This document shows, piece after piece, positions 1 through 8,919 of a DNA stretch of 64,000 nucleotides. Origin of the DNA: Psychrobacter sp. JCM 18902 (GTDB lineage: Bacteria > Pseudomonadota > Gammaproteobacteria > Pseudomonadales > Moraxellaceae); contig NZ_CAJHBK010000001.1 of assembly GCF_904846615.1 (NCBI RefSeq), forward strand, positions 124,001 to 188,000, in the 5' to 3' direction. A program made the translations under genes and the position numbers. The notes under the pieces were generated by a model, which was not told the DNA's origin, ran no database searches, and saw nothing but the letters and a program-made list of their open reading frames with translations. How positions within the stretch are numbered: the stretch's first letter is position 1; each line of letters starts with the position of its first letter.

Positions 1-811
1 AGCCTAAATGTTCAGCAACCATTTTACAGCTGGTCATATTTTCCGTCAGGACGTCTTCGCGTTCCATTTTCGGTGGCTGACGCTCAGCTGTGCTCACTGA
101 TTCGGCAAGCTCAACGTTGGCTGCATAATCAGAAGAATCAGAGAAGGCAATATCATCTTCGCCGCTGTCTGCTAAGACATGAAATTCGTGTGAAGCAAAA
201 CCACCAATAGAACCAGTATCCGCTTGTACCGCACGGAAATCTAAACCCAAACGGGTAAAGATACGCGTATAAGCGTCATACATATCATGGTAAGTCTTGG
301 CGAGTGAGGCTTGGTCAACGTGGAACGAATAAGCATCTTTCATGGTAAATTCGCGTGCGCGCATCACACCAAAACGTGGACGAATCTCATCACGGAATTT
401 GTTCTGAATTTGGAAAAAGGTGATTGGTAATTGTTTATAACTACGCAGCTCGCCTTGCGCCAGATTGGTGATGACTTCTTCATGCGTCGGACCAAGCACA
501 AAGTCGCGATCATGACGATCTTTGAAGCGCAACAGCTCAGGACCATAATCGTTAAAGCGTCCGGTCGTTTGCCAAAGCTCGGCAGGCTGGGTCATCGGCA
601 TGAGCACTTCTTGCGCACCAACTTCTTGCATCTCTTCACGAACAATACGTTCGACTTTTTGCAAGATACGTAGCCCCATGGGCAACCAAATATATAACCC
701 AGAAGCAATCTTTCGAATAAGACCGGCACGCACCATCAATTGGCTTGAGGCGATATCGGCATCACTTGGGGTTTCTTTTAGAGTGGCAAATAAAAATTGA
801 CTGGCTTTCAT
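1..811 (-). CDS. proS: Prolyl-tRNA synthetase, N-terminal part (cut by window edge)
   Basis: This gene encodes the class II prolyl-tRNA synthetase, which charges tRNA-Pro in the cytoplasm. The visible 270 residues include the catalytic-core segments [10 protein letters not shown] and [20 protein letters not shown], the latter being the class II motif 2 region. They are followed by the start of the bacterial-type insertion domain ([18 protein letters not shown]). The protein starts [20 protein letters not shown] at 811, as in other bacterial ProRS. The family is about 570 residues, so roughly the C-terminal half lies outside the window. It is transcribed away from the DUF4230 gene. Identification is by clear family resemblance. 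Confidence 0.96.
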   Translation of the reverse strand, partial: MKASQFLFATLKETPSDADIASSQLMVRAGLIRKIASGLYIWLPMGLRILQKVERIVREEMQEVGAQEVLMPMTQPAELWQTTGRFNDYGPELLRFKDRHDRDFVLGPTHEEVITNLAQGELRSYKQLPITFFQIQNKFRDEIRPRFGVMRAREFTMKDAYSFHVDQASLAKTYHDMYDAYTRIFTRLGLDFRAVQADTGSIGGFASHEFHVLADSGEDDIAFSDSSDYAANVELAESVSTAERQPPKMEREDVLTENMTSCKMVAEHLG

Positions 812-1380
812 AAATAAAGCGTAACCTTATCAACGATAAAATAAATAAGAAATAGTAGGATATTGAGCGTGTGCTTTGATGGCCGACGCAAGCTTACCTT
901 TGTATCACTTGGTAATAGTCTAGGACATGCCTAGCTAAAAAGTACTGCGACAAACAGTACATGAATAGAAAGTGCGTTCATAAAACGCCTTACAAAAAGG
1001 CTGGAACTTTTCATTTTGTATTAAAACGTTGATGTTGGCAGCGTCATACTTTACGCATAAAGACCAGAAAAATAGATGTACGCCAACATTTTGCTTATAC
1101 AATCTGACTATGTTAGGTAAAGTTAGCCTAAGACGCAATGACTTTTTGTTTTTTCAGACAGAACGTGACTTAAACGTGACTTAAACGAGCAAATGAGGTC
1201 AATACAACTCGATTATTTACCAGTTTTTAGAGTATTTATAGTAAATGGTAGCGCTAGTCATTATGTAGCGTATTGGTAGTTATTACTTGAAGTTGCTGCT
1301 CAAAAGTAGCATTTATCATTTAGACAGTTATTTGTTATACGTTTAATAAAAATAAATGATAAAACTCTGAGGGTGTTTAT
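812..1380. other. Divergent intergenic region proS / DUF4230 gene
   Basis: This 569-nt stretch has no supportable gene. Two short inverted repeats sit side by side upstream of proS: CTAGG/CCTAG at about 920-934 and GTACTG/CAGTAC at 942-960. An 11-nt tandem duplication (unit CGTGACTTAAA) lies at 1164-1185. A 67-codon minus-strand frame at 935-1138 has no recognisable product. Promoters for both flanking genes must lie here, but I cannot place them with confidence. Confidence 0.6.
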
Positions 1381-2118
1381 ATGAATAATCCTGACAATCG
1401 ATCTCCTGTTAATAATGATGCGACTCACTCACAAGCGAAAAAACCCATTGCGATGATGTCGTGGATGATATTGCTCATCGGTTTAGCAGCTATCGTTTTT
1501 GCTATTTATAGTGTGCAGAATATAACCAAGGAAGAGCCGATAGAAACCATTACTCGTGAAGGCGTGGTCACACAAATTCAAAAGTTAAATCGTTTGGAAA
1601 CGGTGGCGTTCAGTGTCGATACCGTCATTACCAGTCAACGTCCTGGCAGTTGGATGAAGCTGTGGCAAGACGAGCAAAAGGGTTTGTTTATCGCGCGCGG
1701 ACGAGTGGAGGCGGGGATTGATTTAAGTGCACTTACCCCTGAGATGGTACAAGTGGTGCAGCCTGATAATAATATAAATGAGGTACAAGAAGCGGGTGCT
1801 AATACGCCAGTCTCAATGATGCCGCAAATTAATATTACCATCCCACCATCAGAGATATTTTCAGTTTATCTAGACGATATCGAGATTTATGATTGGCAGA
1901 CGGGTGCTTTTGGCATGATGCAAGTCGATCCAAAAATATTGCAACAAGCCCAAAGTATGGCAAAAAAAGAAGTGCTCGAACGCGCTTGTCGCGGTGATGT
2001 CATGAATATGGCACTAGAAAATGCGCAAACCCAACTGCAACAGCTATTTTCGTTAACTGGCGCAGTTGTGACGGTAACGACTCAAGGTGCAGGCGCGTGC
2101 CAGATGCCAGTAAAATAA
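1381..2118 (+). CDS. DUF4230 membrane-anchored protein
   Basis: This 245-residue protein of unknown function has a short cytoplasmic N-terminus and one transmembrane helix at about residues 25-43 (MMSWMILLIGLAAIVFAIYS). A soluble domain follows that should be periplasmic. The domain resembles DUF4230: RLETVAFSVDTVI, then a GRVEAGIDLSAL segment, a predicted beta-rich stretch with ITIPPSEIFSVYLDD, and a helical end with several Ala/Gln-rich turns. Two cysteines near the C-terminus (CRGD and GACQ) could form a disulphide. The start is ATG after GAGGGTGTTTAT. It is followed by a tiny membrane-protein ORF 170 nt downstream. The DUF assignment is from memory of the family pattern; no function should be inferred. 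Confidence 0.8.
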   Translation: MNNPDNRSPVNNDATHSQAKKPIAMMSWMILLIGLAAIVFAIYSVQNITKEEPIETITREGVVTQIQKLNRLETVAFSVDTVITSQRPGSWMKLWQDEQKGLFIARGRVEAGIDLSALTPEMVQVVQPDNNINEVQEAGANTPVSMMPQINITIPPSEIFSVYLDDIEIYDWQTGAFGMMQVDPKILQQAQSMAKKEVLERACRGDVMNMALENAQTQLQQLFSLTGAVVTVTTQGAGACQMPVK

Positions 2119-2288
2119 TGCATACATAATTTTATTAGAGCCATAGACTAGATAATCATACGTTAGCTTATTAATTGGAAACACTTAAAGTAACGCCATT
2201 TATATTGTATAGTAGAGCTTATCTATTATTCATAATGAACTTATGAATTATCGTTGGTAATATAACCCTACATAAAAAGGTGGCGTAT

Positions 2289-2450
2289 ATGACAACTCTT
2301 AATAATAAACCGTCTTCTGACTCTGAACGTCAGCTTAATAAGCGTCCTAAAACGAAAGAATCGCTTTCTTTTGCGACATGGGTGTTATTAATTATAAGCT
2401 TCACTTTATTAGCCTATGCCTTATACATTATCCAAACTCGTATCTTGTAA
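2289..2450 (+). CDS. Small single-pass membrane protein (53 aa)
   Basis: This 53-codon frame begins MTTLNNKPSS at an ATG preceded by AAGGTGG at good spacing. It has a hydrophilic, basic first half (RQLNKRPKTKES). One strong transmembrane helix (WVLLIISFTLLAYALYII) follows, and the protein ends QTRIL. The positive-inside rule suggests the N-terminus is cytoplasmic. I recognise no family. The good ribosome-binding site, a clean hydrophobic segment and the upstream DUF4230 membrane gene in the same direction support it being real. It could be co-transcribed with that gene. Confidence 0.6.
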   Translation: MTTLNNKPSSDSERQLNKRPKTKESLSFATWVLLIISFTLLAYALYIIQTRIL

Positions 2451-2546
2451 ACTCTAGCTGATACTAGGAAGGGTAGATAATGTGATTAAAATACAATAGC
2501 TGACACTTTTAGTAAATTGAGGTTTTAGTGTTGATGTAATGCGTCG

Positions 2547-4229
2547 CTATTTTTTAAATTCAGCAATCGCTAATTGGCGAGCCGCTTTATGTTCGACCAT
2601 CGGTAATGGGTAATCAATATCAGCAAACTTACCGCCCTTTGCCAGTGCTTGACGCATTTTATCCTCGCTATGCAAGATGGTGGTAGGAATGGCTTTTAGC
2701 TCAGGCAGCCACGTCTTGATAAATTCGCCATCGGTATCGTGGGTTTTGGCTTGGCTAAAAGGGTTCATAATGCGAAAGTAAGGTGCAGAGTCGGTGCCAG
2801 TCGACGCGCTCCATTGCCAACCCCCATTATTAGACGCAAAGTCACCATCTATCAGCTGCTGTATAAAATAACGCTCACCTAAGCGCCAATCAATCAATAA
2901 ATCCTTGGTCAAAAACATCGCCGTGACCATCCGTAAGCGATTGTGCATAAAGCCCGTCGCATTCAGGCAGCGCATTGCCGCATCGACTAACGGCAGGCCA
3001 GTTTTACCTATGCACCATGCCTCAAAATCGTCTTGATTATATGACCAGTTAATTTTGACATCAGTCTCATGTTTATAAGCTTGATGGCGAATCAGCTCGG
3101 GCTTATAGTCTAAAACATGGCGATAGAAATCTCGCCAAGCCAGCTCACTTATCCAGCGGTTAATGTCGTTATTATCAGTGTTGTTAAAGCTATCCCCGCT
3201 GTCTAAGTTGTCACCGTCATTCCCATGTAATTCTCCCAGTGCTTTGCTTAATTGTAGGGTAGCTTGTAAGTAGCAAAGTCTGGGGCTGATTGCGCCAATA
3301 GTCAGGTAGGCAGATAGGTGACTGGTCGCGTGTAAGCTTGGCACATCGCGACTGATATCGTAGTTATCAATATCCTCAGCGATGAAGTCCTCTAAACGCT
3401 GGCAAGTTGCATCTTCGCCAGCAGGGTAGGCTGCCCGAGCGTGTTCAAGCTGTACGTCTATATCAATGTGCTCTAATAAACCAGCATTTTGCAGTGCCTT
3501 TTGATAATCTTCGACTACTTCTTTACTTACTCTTTCTATATCTTCGATAGTAGCACTGGCGTTTGAGACTTCTAATTTGACTTTAGTGTTGCCATTTATG
3601 GCGGATGCCTCATGCATTTGTATGGTGCTAATATCCAAGGTATGCCGCCATTTTTTATAAAATGGGGTAAACACCTGATACATGCTGTCATCGTTCGTGG
3701 TGATGGTTTGTGGTGGCAAGATACATTGATCATGCCAGCGGATAAATTCTATATCGTTGTTTGCAAGCTGTTTGGTTAATTGCTCATCACGCTTAATCTC
3801 ATTGCCTTCGTACTCGTGATTTGCCATAACAGTGCTGATCTGGTTCTCGCTACAGATATCTAGAATCGCCTCAACACAGTCAGAAAAGCTTGGACAGAGC
3901 TGTACTGTTAAGTGGATATTTAATTGCGTTTGCAGAGATTTGGCTAGAATAGGCAAGGTGCGTGCGATATGGTCGAGCTGTGTCAGCGACATATCATGTG
4001 CTTGCCATTGTTCAGGCGTCACGAAGTAAATAGCGCTTACTGAGGCGTTATCCGCATTTGCCTGCTCGCAAAGCGCAGCTAGCGCGGTATTATCATGAAC
4101 TCGCAGGTCACGACGAAACCACATTAAATAATGTGCTGGATTTACGCTAGTGGCATCGTCGTTATTGTTGACACTGCTTGTTTCGGTGCTATCTGTGCTA
4201 TGAGACGTTTCCGCCGCCGTTTTAGACAT
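2547..4229 (-). CDS. phrB: Deoxyribodipyrimidine photolyase (class I CPD photolyase)
   Basis: Photolyase uses blue light to split cyclobutane pyrimidine dimers in DNA, with FADH- and an antenna chromophore. The N-terminal antenna domain opens with LMWFRRDLRVHDNTALAAL at about residue 35. The C-terminal FAD domain has WRDFYRHVL, LPLVDAAMRCL, HNRLRMVTAMFLTKDLLIDW and NNGGWQWSASTGTDSAPYFR, the usual class I signature including conserved tryptophans. At 560 residues it is longer than the E. coli enzyme (472). The excess is a Ser/Thr/Asn-rich N-terminal extension of about 35 residues, an insertion rich in Asp/Asn (around GNDGDNLDSGDSFNNTDNND), and variable linkers. It stands alone, divergent from trpF. 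Confidence 0.95.
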   Translation of the reverse strand: MSKTAAETSHSTDSTETSSVNNNDDATSVNPAHYLMWFRRDLRVHDNTALAALCEQANADNASVSAIYFVTPEQWQAHDMSLTQLDHIARTLPILAKSLQTQLNIHLTVQLCPSFSDCVEAILDICSENQISTVMANHEYEGNEIKRDEQLTKQLANNDIEFIRWHDQCILPPQTITTNDDSMYQVFTPFYKKWRHTLDISTIQMHEASAINGNTKVKLEVSNASATIEDIERVSKEVVEDYQKALQNAGLLEHIDIDVQLEHARAAYPAGEDATCQRLEDFIAEDIDNYDISRDVPSLHATSHLSAYLTIGAISPRLCYLQATLQLSKALGELHGNDGDNLDSGDSFNNTDNNDINRWISELAWRDFYRHVLDYKPELIRHQAYKHETDVKINWSYNQDDFEAWCIGKTGLPLVDAAMRCLNATGFMHNRLRMVTAMFLTKDLLIDWRLGERYFIQQLIDGDFASNNGGWQWSASTGTDSAPYFRIMNPFSQAKTHDTDGEFIKTWLPELKAIPTTILHSEDKMRQALAKGGKFADIDYPLPMVEHKAARQLAIAEFKK

Positions 4230-4345
4230 TCAACTATCCCTCTATTAATCAATCGCAATCATAAACAAAACTGGTAATAAAAGTATGCTAGGATAAGTTT
4301 TTGGATGCAATGGATTTACCATTCAATTAACAAATCCTCATATTT

Positions 4346-4385
4346 ACGCTTTAGCGTTGGCAATTGACGTTTACTTGCCGTCAAT
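4346..4385. promoter_or_regulatory. Two inverted repeats upstream of trpF
   Basis: A palindrome ACGCTTTAGCGT lies at 4346-4357. It is followed by a perfect 7-bp inverted repeat ATTGACG (4363-4369) / CGTCAAT (4379-4385) with a 9-nt spacer. They end 54 nt before the trpF start, in the phr/trpF divergent region. They may be an operator or a leader hairpin; nothing here identifies the regulator. Confidence 0.35.
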
Positions 4386-4439
4386 GTAGCGAAGACAGTC
4401 TAATAATGTCGTACTGAGTATTATATCTAAGGTCACATC

Positions 4440-5123
4440 ATGCACGTTAAGTTTTGCGGATTTACCCAGCCTAATGATATTAAACTTGCCGCCCAGTTGG
4501 GTGTTGATGCGGTTGGCTTGGTATTTTATCCGCCCAGTCCACGCGCTGTTACTATCGAGCAGGCGCAATCGTTAAGTGCGTCTTTGCCAGCTTTTATAAG
4601 TATAGTGGCTCTAGTGGTGAATATGCCGCGCGCAGAGCTGATAGAATTAGCGAATCAGGTCGCTTTTGATATCATTCAATTCCATGGTGATGAAACACCA
4701 GAGCAATGTGCGCAGCTGGCCAGTGCGGTCAATAAACGCTGGATAAAAGCGCTGCGTATCAATGCTGACCAACACACCGCTGCTAGCGTAAGTGCCGAGA
4801 TTAATGAGTTTGCCGCCGCTGGCGCGAACAGTATCTTATTGGATGCTTATCATCCCCATAAATATGGCGGCACAGGGGCACGTTTTGATTGGAGTCTGCT
4901 ACCGCAAGACAGCTCGCCACCTATTATTTTAGCGGGCGGACTGGATGCCGATAATGTCGCTGCCACTTTAGACTTGCCTATTTATGCGGTCGATGTCAGC
5001 GGTGGGATTGAGTCTGACAAAGGCAAAAAAGACGCTGCCAAAATGCGTGCCTTTATGAAAGCGGTAAAACGCGACCGATGGCAAAATGAGACGCTTGGCG
5101 AACCTTCGAATATCAGTAACTAG
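4440..5123 (+). CDS. trpF: Phosphoribosylanthranilate isomerase
   Basis: TrpF converts N-(5-phosphoribosyl)anthranilate to CdRP, the third step from chorismate to tryptophan. The 227-residue protein is a monofunctional TIM barrel. It opens MHVKFCGFTQPNDIKLA with the conserved catalytic Cys in KFCGFT and continues DAVGLVFYPPSPRAVT. Later it has VQFHG-type (IIQFHGDETPEQC), LLDAY (with the catalytic Asp), GGTGARFDW and ILAGGLDADNV. The last 15 or so residues are a hydrophilic tail. The start follows AAGG at good spacing. It heads the trpF-trpB-trpA cluster, 101 nt before trpB. The trpC function is not fused here. Confidence 0.96.
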   Translation: MHVKFCGFTQPNDIKLAAQLGVDAVGLVFYPPSPRAVTIEQAQSLSASLPAFISIVALVVNMPRAELIELANQVAFDIIQFHGDETPEQCAQLASAVNKRWIKALRINADQHTAASVSAEINEFAAAGANSILLDAYHPHKYGGTGARFDWSLLPQDSSPPIILAGGLDADNVAATLDLPIYAVDVSGGIESDKGKKDAAKMRAFMKAVKRDRWQNETLGEPSNISN

Positions 5124-5224
5124 TTTTTTATCCGTGAATTTTTATCCGTTAAATAGCTAATTACTTGGAAAAATTTCCCCCTTATTTATCTTAAAAAATA
5201 CCACTTATTATAGTAGGAATTATC

Positions 5225-6499
5225 ATGAGTCATGTCGCGAGCAAAGATCTATCTACCACTGCAAAAGCCATCAACACCTTTACCAATCCGACAAACGTTC
5301 AAGACTTTAACCAATACCCTGATGCGCGCGGACATTTTGGTGTCCACGGTGGTCGTTTCGTCTCTGAAACGCTGATGGCCGCATTGGAAGAGCTTGAAAC
5401 CTTATATACCAAAGTAAAAGCTGACCCTGCATTTTGGGAAGAATATCATAATGACTTGGTCAATTATGTCGGTCGTCCAACCCCGCTTTATCATGCCAAG
5501 CGTCTCAGTGATGAGATTGGTGGCGCACAAATTTACTTTAAGCGTGAGGATTTGAACCATACTGGCGCCCATAAAGTGAATAACACCATTGGGCAGGCAC
5601 TACTTGCCAAAATGTGTGGTAAGAAGCGTATTATCGCTGAGACCGGTGCAGGTCAACATGGTGTTGCGACGGCAACGATTGCCGCGCGCCTAGGTTTAGA
5701 ATGTATTGTTTATATGGGCGCTGATGATGTCGAGCGCCAAAAGATGAACGTTTATCGTATGCGTTTGCTAGGTGCGACCGTTGTACCAGTGACTTCAGGT
5801 TCGCGCACGCTTAAGGACGCGATGAACGAAGCAATGCGTGATTGGGTCACCAATGTCGATAGCACTTATTATATTATCGGTACGGTTGCAGGCCCGCATC
5901 CTTATCCGCTACTGGTGCGTGATTTCCAAGCGATTATCGGTAAAGAAGCGCGTATCCAGCATTTAGAAAAAACGGGCAAATTACCAGATGCCTTGGTTGC
6001 TTGTGTTGGCGGTGGTTCAAACGCGATTGGTCTATTCTTTGATTTCCTAAACGATACTGAAGTCAAAATGTATGGCGTTGAAGCAACGGGTGACGGCATT
6101 GAAACCGGTCGTCATTCTGCACCACTAGCCGCTGGTCGTATAGGTGTCTTACATGGTAACCGTACCTATCTGATGGCAGACGATGAGGGTCAAATTCAAG
6201 AGACGCACTCTATCTCAGCGGGACTTGATTATCCTGGCGTCGGTCCTGAGCATAGCTTCTTAAAAGATATGAAGCGCGTTGAATATGTGGGTTGTACCGA
6301 TAAAGAGTCGTTGGCAGCCTTCCATGAGGCCACGCGTAAAGAAGGTATTATCCCTGCGCTTGAATCTGCTCATGCCGTTGCTTATGCGCTTAAACTGGCT
6401 AAAACGATGACTCCTGAGCAAACCATTATCGTCAATATGTCAGGGCGTGGTGACAAAGATTTGCATTCAGTGATGAAAGCTGAAGGGATTGAGTTGTAG
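5225..6499 (+). CDS. trpB: Tryptophan synthase beta subunit
   Basis: TrpB condenses indole with L-serine, using pyridoxal phosphate, to give tryptophan within the alpha2-beta2 complex. The PLP lysine is Lys117 in [28 protein letters not shown], the phosphate-binding GGGSNAIG and the C-terminal SGRGDKDL are all present. At 424 residues it is about 25 longer than typical because of an N-terminal leader ([19 protein letters not shown]) before the conserved [15 protein letters not shown]. The start follows TAGGAAT. trpA follows after a 129-nt spacer that carries a long hairpin; in many proteobacteria the two genes are much closer. Confidence 0.98.
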   Translation: MSHVASKDLSTTAKAINTFTNPTNVQDFNQYPDARGHFGVHGGRFVSETLMAALEELETLYTKVKADPAFWEEYHNDLVNYVGRPTPLYHAKRLSDEIGGAQIYFKREDLNHTGAHKVNNTIGQALLAKMCGKKRIIAETGAGQHGVATATIAARLGLECIVYMGADDVERQKMNVYRMRLLGATVVPVTSGSRTLKDAMNEAMRDWVTNVDSTYYIIGTVAGPHPYPLLVRDFQAIIGKEARIQHLEKTGKLPDALVACVGGGSNAIGLFFDFLNDTEVKMYGVEATGDGIETGRHSAPLAAGRIGVLHGNRTYLMADDEGQIQETHSISAGLDYPGVGPEHSFLKDMKRVEYVGCTDKESLAAFHEATRKEGIIPALESAHAVAYALKLAKTMTPEQTIIVNMSGRGDKDLHSVMKAEGIEL

Positions 6500-6558
6500 T
6501 GGCCTCTATTTTTATAAGCTATTTTACGATTTATCCATTATAAGAAAAATTGCTTAAC

Positions 6559-6593
6559 ACCCTTTGTTTAATATTGATTCTTAAATAAAGGGT
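6559..6593 (+). repeat. 13-bp hairpin in the trpB-trpA spacer
   Basis: ACCCTTTGTTTAA (6559-6571) can pair with TTAAATAAAGGGT (6581-6593) over 13 positions, with one G-U wobble, around a 9-nt loop. There is no following T-run, so it does not look like a simple intrinsic terminator. It could protect the upstream mRNA end, act as an operator or modulate trpA translation, whose start is 35 nt further on. Confidence 0.6.
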
Positions 6594-6628
6594 TAACTAG
6601 GCCAGTTTATAATAATCAAGAGAACACT

Positions 6629-7453
6629 ATGACCAGAATTGAAAGCACTTTTGAAACCCTAAAAGCCCAAAATAAAAAAGCCCTGATTCCTTATGTAATG
6701 GCAGGCGATCCTAATCCAAGTAACTTCGTTGGCTTGCTACATGACCTAGTGAAGCACGGCGCGGATATGATCGAAGTAGGCTTACCGTTCTCCGACCCGA
6801 TGGCAGATGGCCCAGTCGTCGCTTTAGCTGGAGAGCGTGCATTAGCCGCAGGTACGAGTACACGTGATGCCCTAAAAATGGTTGCAGAGTTCCGTCAGCA
6901 AGACACGCAGACGCCGATTATCCTCATGGGTTACCTCAATCCTGTTGAAATCATCGGTTATGATAACTTTGTCGCGCTATGTGAGCAGTCAGGTGTCGAT
7001 GGTATTTTGATGGTTGATTTACCACCAAGCGAGGCGGGCAGTTTTACCCAGCATTTGACTGACCATGCGATGAATGAAATTTTCTTATTGTCACCAACCA
7101 CTTTACCTGAGCGCTGTGAGCAAGTATTGACCCATTGCGGTGGTTATATTTATTATGTGTCATTAAAAGGCGTGACGGGTTCGGCAACGCTTGATACTGA
7201 TGATGTTGCGACTCAAGTGCAAGCGATTAAAGCAGCGACTGATTTGCCAGTATGTGTGGGTTTTGGTATTCGTGATGCGGCTTCTGCCAAAGCGATTGGA
7301 GCGCATGCCGATGGTATTATCGTCGGTAGTGCCTTAGTTCAAAATTTTGCTGACATAGATGCAAATGATAGCACTGCGGTTGCCGCCGCTCAGCAAAAAA
7401 TCATGGCAAAAATGGATGAGCTACGCGGTGCACTTGATAGTTTAAGTGTCTGA
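6629..7453 (+). CDS. trpA: Tryptophan synthase alpha subunit
   Basis: TrpA cleaves indole-3-glycerol phosphate to indole and glyceraldehyde 3-phosphate and channels indole to TrpB. The TIM-barrel sequence shows IEVGLPFSDPMADGP with the catalytic pair at Glu49 and Asp60, the same numbering as the enteric enzyme. PVIILMGY-type (PIILMGYLNPVEIIGYDNF), YYVSLKGVTGS, VGFGIRDAASAKAIG and DGIIVGSALV are also present. The length of 274 residues is close to normal. The ATG follows AATAATCAAGAGAAC. It lies upstream of accD, an arrangement common in proteobacteria. Confidence 0.98.
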   Translation: MTRIESTFETLKAQNKKALIPYVMAGDPNPSNFVGLLHDLVKHGADMIEVGLPFSDPMADGPVVALAGERALAAGTSTRDALKMVAEFRQQDTQTPIILMGYLNPVEIIGYDNFVALCEQSGVDGILMVDLPPSEAGSFTQHLTDHAMNEIFLLSPTTLPERCEQVLTHCGGYIYYVSLKGVTGSATLDTDDVATQVQAIKAATDLPVCVGFGIRDAASAKAIGAHADGIIVGSALVQNFADIDANDSTAVAAAQQKIMAKMDELRGALDSLSV

Positions 7454-7543
7454 GTTAAATAAAGTTAAATTATCGTCACTTAAATCGTCATGGCAATACG
7501 AATAACAATGTTTATAAAGACAGGGTTAAATGACTTTGCTAAA

Positions 7544-7567
7544 GTTAGTTTACGTGTGTAAACTAAC
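7544..7567 (+). repeat. Perfect 10-bp inverted repeat between trpA and accD
   Basis: GTTAGTTTAC (7544-7553) and GTAAACTAAC (7558-7567) form a perfect 10-bp stem with a GTGT loop. No T-run follows. It lies in a 239-nt spacer, so it may be an RNA end-protecting hairpin, a weak terminator, or an operator for a promoter serving accD. Confidence 0.55.
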
Positions 7568-7692
7568 ATCACATATAAATTGTTACAGTTTCACGTAAGC
7601 GTGCCTTATAACTGCGCTTTATAGCTGCGAAAGTTATGAGAATATGTGACGATTAAACTGATCCTTATAAATCGATTCTTAGGGACAAGCGC

Positions 7693-8685
7693 ATGAGCCA
7701 GCTTGTCGATAAGCCTTTGATAATGGCGAATAATATGACTGATACGATAATAAAACCTGATATGACGACTCCGAACCATACTGAAAAAAGTAACGCTGAG
7801 CCAAACGGTAATACTGCTGGGCAATCGTGGTTTAATCGCCCGATACCGGGTATTAAACAGCAACTGACAGCGCCTTTGACGGCAGTAGAGACCGAACCGT
7901 CAACCAAGTGCAGTAATTGTCATTCGATGATTACCAATACGGCGCTTATTTTTAACTGCTATGTTTGCCCGCATTGTGATCATCATTTACCGATGAGTGC
8001 TCGTGAGCGCTTAAACTGGTTGCTCGATCAAGTAGACGGTGAGCTTGGACAACAATTTACTGCCAAAGATCCGCTAAGGTTTGTGGATAGTAAGCCGTAT
8101 CCGCAGCGTATGATAGAAGCACAAGATAAGACAGGCGAGTCTGAGGCGCTGATTGTACTGTATGGCAAGCTGCGCAATCTTGATGTAGTGACTTGTGCCT
8201 TTGACTTCCGCTTTATGGGCGGTTCTATGGGCTCAGTGGTTGGCGATCGTTTTGTCCAAGCAGCTGAGAAAGCACTGGCAGACAAAGTGCCTTTAGTTTG
8301 CTTTGCTGCCTCCGGCGGCGCACGTATGCAAGAAGGTTTACTGTCTTTAATGCAGATGGCTCGTACTGCTGCAGCGATTGAGCGTTTGAGAATTGCTGGC
8401 GTGCCGTATATCGTGATATTGACCAATCCTGTTTATGGCGGTGTGACTGCGTCGCTCGCTATGTTAGGTGATATTCATTTAGCAGAACCAAAAGCCATGA
8501 TTGGCTTTGCTGGTAAGCGCGTGATTGAGCAAACGGTTCGTGAGACGCTAGAAGAGCCGTTCCAGCGTGCCGAGTTCTTGTTAGAGCACGGTGTGGTCGA
8601 TGAAGTGGTGCATCGTCATCAAATGATTGATACTATTTATCGCCTGCTGGCAAAGTTAAGCCGCATGCCTAATGTTGATGCCTAA
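7693..8685 (+). CDS. accD: Acetyl-CoA carboxylase carboxyltransferase subunit beta
   Basis: AccD is the beta part of the carboxyltransferase that moves CO2 from biotinyl-BCCP to acetyl-CoA, giving malonyl-CoA for fatty-acid synthesis. The zinc ribbon is visible as Cys73/Cys76 (KCSNC) and Cys92/Cys95 (CPHC), followed by DHHLPMSARERL. The crotonase-like core has DFRFMGGSMGSVVGDRF, ASGGARMQEGLLSLMQM and YGGVTASLAMLGD. The N-terminus has a non-conserved hydrophilic stretch of about 60 residues, so 330 residues is longer than E. coli AccD (304). The start at 7693 is chosen for TAGGGA at good spacing. A terminator follows the gene. Confidence 0.97.
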   Translation: MSQLVDKPLIMANNMTDTIIKPDMTTPNHTEKSNAEPNGNTAGQSWFNRPIPGIKQQLTAPLTAVETEPSTKCSNCHSMITNTALIFNCYVCPHCDHHLPMSARERLNWLLDQVDGELGQQFTAKDPLRFVDSKPYPQRMIEAQDKTGESEALIVLYGKLRNLDVVTCAFDFRFMGGSMGSVVGDRFVQAAEKALADKVPLVCFAASGGARMQEGLLSLMQMARTAAAIERLRIAGVPYIVILTNPVYGGVTASLAMLGDIHLAEPKAMIGFAGKRVIEQTVRETLEEPFQRAEFLLEHGVVDEVVHRHQMIDTIYRLLAKLSRMPNVDA

Positions 8686-8783
8686 CTTGCTCATCAGCTT
8701 GACTAATGGATAACTGAGTTTAATATTCCGTACGACTTATGCTTAGTAGCATGCTCAATTTTGCTTACAGAGTAAAACCAATC

Positions 8784-8823
8784 AATAGCATTTATCGTCA
8801 ACAGCGGTAAATGCTATTTTTGC
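8784..8823 (+). terminator. Intrinsic terminator after accD
   Basis: A 14-bp stem (8784-8797 with 8805-8818, one G-T wobble) with the 7-nt loop TCAACAG runs into ATTTTTG. It separates accD from folC, so folC should have its own promoter in the remaining 95 nt. Confidence 0.75.
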
Positions 8824-8919
8824 TTTTTGGACAGGTAGTTATATACTGTCTGTACTTTCTTAATGAATGCTTTCTCATTGACCATTTTTTATTCAAATAT
8901 TTCAATATAGGCTGTGTCC

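Noticed and set aside
935..1138. 67-codon minus-strand frame between proS and the DUF4230 gene
   Set aside because: There is no ribosome-binding site and no family resemblance, and it spans short inverted repeats that look regulatory rather than coding.
7606..7907. Two overlapping 80-85 codon minus-strand frames at the accD 5' end
   Set aside because: They overlap the non-conserved N-terminal part of accD and its spacer in two different frames, neither with a ribosome-binding site.
8028..8426. 132-codon minus-strand frame inside accD
   Set aside because: It lies entirely within accD, whose zinc ribbon and crotonase motifs are intact. The antisense product is low-complexity Ser/Pro/Arg without family features.
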